Shown: one piece after another, positions 59,026 through 64,000 of the stretch
Numbering within the stretch: position 1 is the stretch's first letter
How the letters are laid out: every line of letters begins with the position of its first letter
From: Myroides sp. N17-2
GTDB lineage: Bacteria; Bacteroidota; Bacteroidia; Flavobacteriales; Flavobacteriaceae
DNA length: 64,000 nucleotides
Assembly (NCBI RefSeq): GCF_002286775.1
Contig: NZ_NSGJ01000001.1
Coordinates: 1 to 64,000, forward strand
Direction: 5' to 3'
Position numbers and translations under genes: made by a program
Notes under the pieces: model-generated
Databases searched by the model: none
What the model saw: the letters and a program-made list of their open reading frames with translations, nothing else
Told to the model about the DNA's origin: nothing

Positions 59026-59050
59026 TTACGAATTATTTTACATACAAAAG

Positions 59051-59099
59051 AAGGGAATAAGTGATAAATCGATCTATAAAGATTATCAACTATTCCCTT
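59051..59099 (+). terminator. Terminator of purKE
   Basis: 17-bp arms (59051-59067 and 59083-59099) pair with two mismatches around a 15-nt loop, and seven T follow on the plus strand. It lies 25 bases after the purE stop. Confidence 0.85.
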
Positions 59100-59111
59100 T
59101 TTTATATCTAT

Positions 59112-59585
59112 TTACTTGATTATAACAAAACTTGAATCAACGCCTCCTTCACTCCATATCATTTTATCATTATAATAAATTTCATATTTCATTTTACTAT
59201 CTCCCCTCTGTTTATACTTCATTTCTAACCTATCTAAGTCGCCATTTGGCAATAACAAGTATACTATACTCTTATTAGGAGCAACATATGACCCAACATT
59301 TACTCCTATATAATATTCATCCTTACCATTAATAGATACAGACTTTATTACGTTAGTTCCCTTTTCGAGAACAACAGATGTTTTTACACCTTTTTCATCT
59401 GCACCATATAATATTATTTCCTTATGAGCGAATGAGCCTTTAAATGAAGGATCTAACAAATTGTTACCACTTACATCCTTAAGCATAATAGTATAATAAG
59501 TATCAATAACCATTGGTTTTAATTCATCATTACTACTACAAGCCATTACAAATAACAAACTGATAAAAAGAACTACATTTTTCAT
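59112..59585 (-). CDS. Small lipoprotein of unknown function
   Basis: A 157-residue protein with a lipoprotein signal (LFISLLFVMACSSNDE; Cys16). The remainder is beta-rich, with alternating hydrophobic residues (YYTIMLKDVSGNNLLDPSFK, SIVYLLLPNGDLDRLEMKYK). It resembles the many small exported lipoproteins of this phylum but shows no named domain. It is monocistronic and convergent with purE. Confidence 0.7.
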   Translation of the reverse strand: MKNVVLFISLLFVMACSSNDELKPMVIDTYYTIMLKDVSGNNLLDPSFKGSFAHKEIILYGADEKGVKTSVVLEKGTNVIKSVSINGKDEYYIGVNVGSYVAPNKSIVYLLLPNGDLDRLEMKYKQRGDSKMKYEIYYNDKMIWSEGGVDSSFVIIK

Positions 59586-59741
59586 ATTAATGCATTTAAA
59601 ATTATAATGATAAAATTAATCCTCATCAACAAAAAAAATATACAATAATCAAATACAAATTAACTATTAATATATAAATTCAAGTACTCAGTAAGTACTC
59701 TCATAAACAAAACACTTCTAACACGCACAACAAATTCGTAA

Positions 59742-60806
59742 TCAAAGAAACAAGCTATGTTGACATGCGGTTAGCATATCTCTTACTATTCTATTGATAG
59801 GAGAACTATTACTCACTCCATGTATCCCAAGATATGGTAGATTTTGTATCACTTCATCTCGTCCTTGATAAACAACTTCTTTGCAGAGTTTATTGATGGC
59901 ATCACACTCCTCATCTGTCAAATCAATTCCCTCTTGTACTTTCTGCCATGTAGAAGACGCTAGACTATAAAAAGCTTCTTTACGAATATCATATGCTCTA
60001 TTTAATTTAACTAACAACTCTGTTTGGAATTGTTCATATACTCCGCCTTTAAGTTGATTAAAGTAAACCTCCATCTCTTGTAAAAAGTGTTTTTGCATTC
60101 CTACTTGATTCACTGATAATGTGAATTTAGCAAAAGGATAAAATGGGAACTTATATAGTGGCGTATCGATGGTACATGCCTCCCTAGTGATACTAAAGCT
60201 ACGTGTTTTAGGCACGCGTACTTCCTTTGCTATGATAGAATGGCTACCAGTCGCTATTAACCCTAAAGTATCCCAACTGCTCTTAGTCGTTACTTCAGAA
60301 GGCAAAAAGAAAAATGACTTATAAACAGGTCTTCCTTCTACATCATACTGTAATGTCCCATTGATTTCAAGGTGACAATTCACTGTAAACAAGGTACAAT
60401 GAGGCAGTCCTGTAACAATATCCCATGTACCATTAATAAGATAACATTCATCTTCTTCTTTTGCTACTCCACTTACTTTACCACTTCCTCCAAAACACAC
60501 TTTTGCATTCTGAAAAACTTTATCACTTTCATTAGGGTCTAAAAAGCCCACAAACATATTAGCTCCTGAACATAGCGTAACAGTCCATCCTAAACTTCCA
60601 TCGATAGCTGCTAACTGTTCTTCTACTCTTAATGCATCTATAAAGTCTAATTCTAATCCATTATATTGTTTAGGTACAAATAAATTGAATAAATTGTTTC
60701 TATACAGCACTTCTAGTTGTTCCTCTGTTAGATGGCCAATCTCTTCTGATTTAGTTATATTGTCTTTAAGTATTTGCACATCAGTATCACTTATATATTG
60801 TCTCAT
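59742..60806 (-). CDS. Acyl-CoA-dehydrogenase-like flavoprotein, paralogue 2
   Basis: A 354-residue member of the acyl-CoA dehydrogenase/two-component monooxygenase fold. The N-terminal helical domain (EEQLAAIDGSLGWTVTLCSG) is followed by the beta domain (VCFGGSGKVSGVAKEEDECY, INGTWDIVTGLPHC, WDTLGLIATGSHSI) and the C-terminal helices. No catalytic Glu at the usual dehydrogenase position is obvious, so a DszC/HpaB-like hydroxylase role is also possible. I start at MRQYISDTDVQ, just downstream of a good promoter; the longer frame would use TTG inside that promoter. It is a tandem duplicate of the next gene upstream. Confidence 0.72.
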   Translation of the reverse strand: MRQYISDTDVQILKDNITKSEEIGHLTEEQLEVLYRNNLFNLFVPKQYNGLELDFIDALRVEEQLAAIDGSLGWTVTLCSGANMFVGFLDPNESDKVFQNAKVCFGGSGKVSGVAKEEDECYLINGTWDIVTGLPHCTLFTVNCHLEINGTLQYDVEGRPVYKSFFFLPSEVTTKSSWDTLGLIATGSHSIIAKEVRVPKTRSFSITREACTIDTPLYKFPFYPFAKFTLSVNQVGMQKHFLQEMEVYFNQLKGGVYEQFQTELLVKLNRAYDIRKEAFYSLASSTWQKVQEGIDLTDEECDAINKLCKEVVYQGRDEVIQNLPYLGIHGVSNSSPINRIVRDMLTACQHSLFL

Positions 60807-60827
60807 AATATGTTGTTTTGTCAACAA

Positions 60828-60859
60828 CAAAGCTACCGCATTAAAACACTATAAACAAA
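60828..60859 (-). promoter_or_regulatory. Promoter of paralogue 2
   Basis: On the minus strand TTTG (60859-60856), a 20-nt spacer and TAGCTTTG (60835-60828) match the -33/-7 consensus, with the -7 box 21 bases before the ATG at 60806. This gives the second paralogue its own promoter inside the pair. Confidence 0.7.
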
Positions 60860-60911
60860 AGAGACCTCTTCAGTAGTACCGATAAAATACATTCTATTTA
60901 TATCTTTTTCT

Positions 60912-61988
60912 TTATTCTAAATTTTCTGGTAATAACAGATTAAACTGACTTGCAGTAAGAAGATCACTTACGATCTGATTCATTTCTGTAGTATAGTCCA
61001 TCACCGCCATCCCAAGATAAGGGACAACTTTTAGAATAGAATTACGTCCTTTATACACTAGTTCTTTACACATCTTATCAATGTTAACTATCATTTCTGA
61101 AGATAACTGACCATTTAATAATATTTCTTTACTAGCATCACTTGCTATACTGTAAAAATCTGTTCTGCGTTCTAAGAACTTCTCTTCATATTGATAGAAA
61201 ATCTCATCTTTAAACTCAAAGTACTTATTGTATAATTCACCTGTAAAGTACTTTCTTAATTCATCCATAAAATGCTCCTGCATTCCAAGATGATTAGCTG
61301 TTAATGTAAGTAGAGAAAACTGCTCAAAGGGAAATTGATAGGTTTGATCCTTAATAACAGGGTTCGTGCTATCTATCTCAAAAGCCCTATTCTCACTGAC
61401 CCTAAACTTATTTACTTTCACACTGTTGCTCGCTGTAGCACGTAGTCCTATAGACTTCCAATCCTCAATAATAGTCACCTCCTTAGGAAACAAAAAGAAG
61501 CTCTTAAAATAAGGTGAACCATCAGCCTTATATAGTAGTTTACCTTTATCCTCAATGTGACAATTCAATGTTAGTACTGTACAATGTGGCAATCCAACGA
61601 TATAATCCCACATACCATTAATGATATAACCATCTTTAGATACAGTGGCTATACCATCTATTTGGGCACTTCCTCCAAAACATACTTTACTGTCTTGAAA
61701 AATCATCTTAGCCATAAAGCTCTCTAAATAGCCAACAAACATATTAGCTCCAGAGCACATCGTTACAGTCCATCCAAGACTTCCATCTATCCTAGCTAAC
61801 TGCTCTTCCACCTGTAAAGCTTCTATTAAATGAAGTCCCAATCCTCCGAATTCTTTAGGTACAAACATATTAAACAACTTATTATTGTAAATTACCTTTA
61901 GCTGTTTCTCTGTAAGGGTTCCTACTCTTTTTGCTTCCTTAACTTCACTTCTTAGGATTTCTAGATCCTCTGTTGTAATTTCCAACAT
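60912..61988 (-). CDS. Acyl-CoA-dehydrogenase-like flavoprotein, paralogue 1
   Basis: A 358-residue protein closely similar along its whole length to the gene at 59742-60806: VEEQLARIDGSLGWTVTMCS, VCFGGSAQIDGIATVSKDGY, INGMWDYIVGLPHCTVLTLN and GLRATASNSVKVNKFRV align directly. Predicted to bind FAD or FMN; substrate is unknown. The pair arose by tandem duplication, with divergence greatest in the C-terminal third. Confidence 0.75.
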   Translation of the reverse strand: MLEITTEDLEILRSEVKEAKRVGTLTEKQLKVIYNNKLFNMFVPKEFGGLGLHLIEALQVEEQLARIDGSLGWTVTMCSGANMFVGYLESFMAKMIFQDSKVCFGGSAQIDGIATVSKDGYIINGMWDYIVGLPHCTVLTLNCHIEDKGKLLYKADGSPYFKSFFLFPKEVTIIEDWKSIGLRATASNSVKVNKFRVSENRAFEIDSTNPVIKDQTYQFPFEQFSLLTLTANHLGMQEHFMDELRKYFTGELYNKYFEFKDEIFYQYEEKFLERRTDFYSIASDASKEILLNGQLSSEMIVNIDKMCKELVYKGRNSILKVVPYLGMAVMDYTTEMNQIVSDLLTASQFNLLLPENLE

Positions 61989-62037
61989 AGTACATTGATT
62001 AATTATCTATTAGAATAAACATATTAATTTAACTATT

Positions 62038-62191
62038 ACCTTAAATCTACCATGATCATTTACTACGAACGAATTTTACTTTACATACCTTTAATTAGTT
62101 CTAAAACCACACTACAGTTTGCTTTACTCGCTAATACCGCCTTGTTTTGTACAATTCATTCTCGTTTAAATATTTACTTCAGCTCTAAGGT
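62038..62191 (+). mobile_element. Palindrome-ended element, copy B
   Basis: A 154-bp copy of the element. The ends ACCTTAAATCT (62038) and its inverted partner ending at 62191 pair 9 of 11. The inner hairpin CACACTACAGTTTG (62108-62121) has one mismatch. ACTATT occurs on both flanks (62032-62037 and 62192-62197), which looks like a target-site duplication. A 68-codon frame inside it is an artefact. Confidence 0.7.
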
Positions 62192-62329
62192 ACTATTAAT
62201 ATGTGATTATTCTCATATAGTGCAAAAAACATTCCACTTTTACTCTAAATCACTTTAATATTTTAAAATAGACGTATATCATACTAAAATAGGAACTTGT
62301 ATGGAGCTAAACTATCGGTAAATACAACA

Positions 62330-62483
62330 ACCTTAAATCTGCAACAACCATTTACTATGAATAAATTCTACTTTACATAGCTTCAATTAGCTCTAAAACC
62401 ACACTACAGTGTGCTTTAATCCCTAATTTTGCTCTGTTTTGTACAATTCATTCTCGTTTAAATGTTATTTGCAGATTTAAGGT
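62330..62483 (+). mobile_element. Palindrome-ended element, copy C
   Basis: A 154-bp copy in the same orientation as copy B, 138 bases downstream. Its ends are a perfect 15-bp inverted repeat (ACCTTAAATCTGCAA at 62330-62344; complement at 62469-62483). The inner palindromic stem CACAC/GTGTG (62400-62413) is perfect. The core matches copy B without gaps. No clear target duplication is seen. Confidence 0.7.
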
Positions 62484-62572
62484 ACAAGCTAAACTTTTAA
62501 ACTATCCCTAACATTGCGTTCTTTAAAAAAACCTTACTTTTATAGTATAATAATTTAGAGAAATTAAAACTT

Positions 62573-64000
62573 ATGTCGACATTAAATAATCCATTTAACA
62601 CAGTACACGGCACTGCGCCATTTACTCAAATTAAAACGGAAGACTATATACCTGCTTTTCAAAAAAAAATACAAGATACAAAGAACGAAATAGACGCTAT
62701 TACTTCTAATAGTGCTACTCCTACTTTTGAGAATACACTAGAAGCATTAGCTTACTCAGGGATGGAATTAGATGTGTTATCTAATATTTTCTTTAACCTC
62801 AACTCTGCAGAGACAAATGATGAGATGCAAAAAATAGCACAAGAAGTAGCCCCAATGTTATCAGCACTAGGCAATGATATCTCACTTAATGAAGAGCTAT
62901 TTAAACGTGTCAAGGCAGTCTATGAACAAAAAGACAACTTGAACTTAAATACTGAACAAGAAACCCTGTTGACAAAGAATTATAAAAGCTTTGTACGCAA
63001 TGGTGCGTTGTTATCAGAGGATAAGAAAGAACGTTTAAGAGCTATAGACTCAGAATTATCAACTACTGCTCTTAAGTTTGGAGAGAACGTATTAGCGGAG
63101 ACACATAAATACCAACTACACATTACTGCTGAGCAAGACTTAGCGGGACTACCAGAAGGTGCTATAGAAGAAGCGAAAGCACTAGCTGAGCAAGAAGGAA
63201 AAGAGGGTTGGGTATTCACATTAGACTATCCAAGTTATATTCCGTTTATGACGTATGCTGATAATCGTGAATTGCGCAAGGAAATGGCGATTGCTTCAGG
63301 TAAAAAAGCATTTCAAGACAATGAACACAACAACGAAGGGAATGTATTAAACATCGTTAACCTACGTCACGAAAGAGCTAATCTACTAGGTTATGCTACA
63401 CACGCTCACTTCGTATTAGAAGAGCGTATGGCACAAAGCCCAGATAAGGTAAATGCGTTCTTAAATGAGTTGTTAGCAAAGGCAAAGCCTGCTGCTGATA
63501 AAGAGTTTGAGGAGTTAACTGCATTTGCTAAGAAATTAGACAACATAGACCGCTTAGAGAAATGGGATGGTTCTTACTACTCTGAGAAGTTAAAACAAGA
63601 GCGTTTTAGCTTAGATGATGAGTTATTAAAACCTTACTTCCAATTAGAGAACGTATTAGATGGAGCTTATCAAGTGGCAAATAAGTTATACGGATTAGTA
63701 TTCACAGAAGTACACAATATAGAGAAATACCACGCTGACGTACGTACTTTTGAGGTTACGAATGAGCAAGGAGAGTTTATCTCTGTATTCTACACTGACT
63801 TCTTCCCACGTAAAGGAAAGAGAAACGGAGCTTGGATGACTTCATTCAAGAATCAATATATGAAAGATGGGATTAATGAAAGACCACATATCTCTAATGT
63901 GTGTAACTTCACTAAGCCAACAGCTACTAAGCCTTCGTTACTTACATTTAATGAGGTAACGACTTTATTCCACGAGTTCGGACATGCATTACACGGAATA
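62573..64000 (+). CDS. M3-family oligopeptidase, C-terminus cut by window edge
   Basis: The frame opens at the ATG 62573 (MSTLNNPFNTVHGTAPFTQI) and runs without a stop for 476 codons to the right edge. It matches thimet-type M3 metallopeptidases (peptidyl-dipeptidase Dcp or oligopeptidase A), zinc enzymes that degrade short peptides. The last codons reach the zinc motif in TTLFHEFGHALHG. I expect about 200 more residues outside the window. TACTTTTA near 62534 is a possible -7 box. Confidence 0.9.
   Translation, partial: MSTLNNPFNTVHGTAPFTQIKTEDYIPAFQKKIQDTKNEIDAITSNSATPTFENTLEALAYSGMELDVLSNIFFNLNSAETNDEMQKIAQEVAPMLSALGNDISLNEELFKRVKAVYEQKDNLNLNTEQETLLTKNYKSFVRNGALLSEDKKERLRAIDSELSTTALKFGENVLAETHKYQLHITAEQDLAGLPEGAIEEAKALAEQEGKEGWVFTLDYPSYIPFMTYADNRELRKEMAIASGKKAFQDNEHNNEGNVLNIVNLRHERANLLGYATHAHFVLEERMAQSPDKVNAFLNELLAKAKPAADKEFEELTAFAKKLDNIDRLEKWDGSYYSEKLKQERFSLDDELLKPYFQLENVLDGAYQVANKLYGLVFTEVHNIEKYHADVRTFEVTNEQGEFISVFYTDFFPRKGKRNGAWMTSFKNQYMKDGINERPHISNVCNFTKPTATKPSLLTFNEVTTLFHEFGHALHGI

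Noticed and set aside
59680..59700. AGTACT-type inverted repeat in the intergenic region after the ACAD-like gene
   Set aside because: Arms are 6 bp with a 5-nt loop and no T run or promoter nearby; likely chance in AT-rich DNA.
62052..62258. 68-codon plus-strand frame
   Set aside because: It lies almost entirely inside palindromic element copy B and the same frame is not kept in copy C.

Overview
The window is an AT-rich chromosomal segment of a Bacteroidota bacterium, most likely family Flavobacteriaceae. A genus such as Myroides fits, but I could not test it. The evidence is the -7 promoter motif TAnnTTTG, a TonB/HmuY heme-uptake pair, an S46 dipeptidyl-peptidase, CtlX-type guanidino hydrolases, and flavobacterial-style ribosomal proteins. 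Nearly all DNA belongs to ordinary core genes; there is no prophage, IS transposase, CRISPR array or tRNA that I can see.

Layout. At 1-1100 there are three tandem minus-strand promoters firing out of the left edge (probably toward an rRNA operon), an AT-rich spacer and one copy of a 69-bp repeat. At 1.1-6 kb lie xpt, a MATE exporter, a methyltransferase, a divergent AraC regulator and an unknown membrane protein. At 6-9.8 kb is a heme-uptake operon (TonB receptor plus HmuY lipoprotein) behind a perfect 17-bp palindrome. At 9.8-16 kb are two guanidino-hydrolase family enzymes, citrate synthase, enolase and carA. At 16-33 kb the str, S10, spc and alpha ribosomal clusters form one continuous minus-strand block from rpsL to rplQ. 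It includes rpmJ (38 codons), and it lacks tuf, map and adk. At 34-42.4 kb are rlmB, an unknown kinase-like protein, a rhomboid protease, rarA, a YjjG-like phosphatase, radC, mpl and two small membrane proteins. At 42.4-48 kb are a translationally coupled pair of unknown exported proteins and a DPP7-type peptidase. At 48-53.7 kb is a complete seven-gene Mrp antiporter operon (A to G). At 53.9-59 kb are obg, adk and hpt, then a 1.3-kb gene-free region, then purK-purE. At 59-64 kb are a lipoprotein, two tandem acyl-CoA-dehydrogenase-like paralogues and the first 476 codons of an M3 oligopeptidase cut by the window edge.

The most unusual signals are non-coding. (i) Three copies of a roughly 150-170 bp element (39689-39855, 62038-62191, 62330-62483) have inverted-repeat ends and an internal palindrome. 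The arms differ between copies but still pair within each copy, and one copy is flanked by an apparent 6-bp target duplication. (ii) A probable small RNA of about 150 nt lies between hpt and purK, with its own promoter and terminator. (iii) A short iteron-like array of four 11-bp units has an inverted partner (57058-57131). (iv) A 69-bp repeat at 987-1055 and 39570-39638 aligns without gaps. (v) Hairpin leaders occur inside the ribosomal operon before rpsD and rplC. (vi) Long near-perfect palindromes serve as terminators, one of them made from the overlapping ends of two convergent genes.
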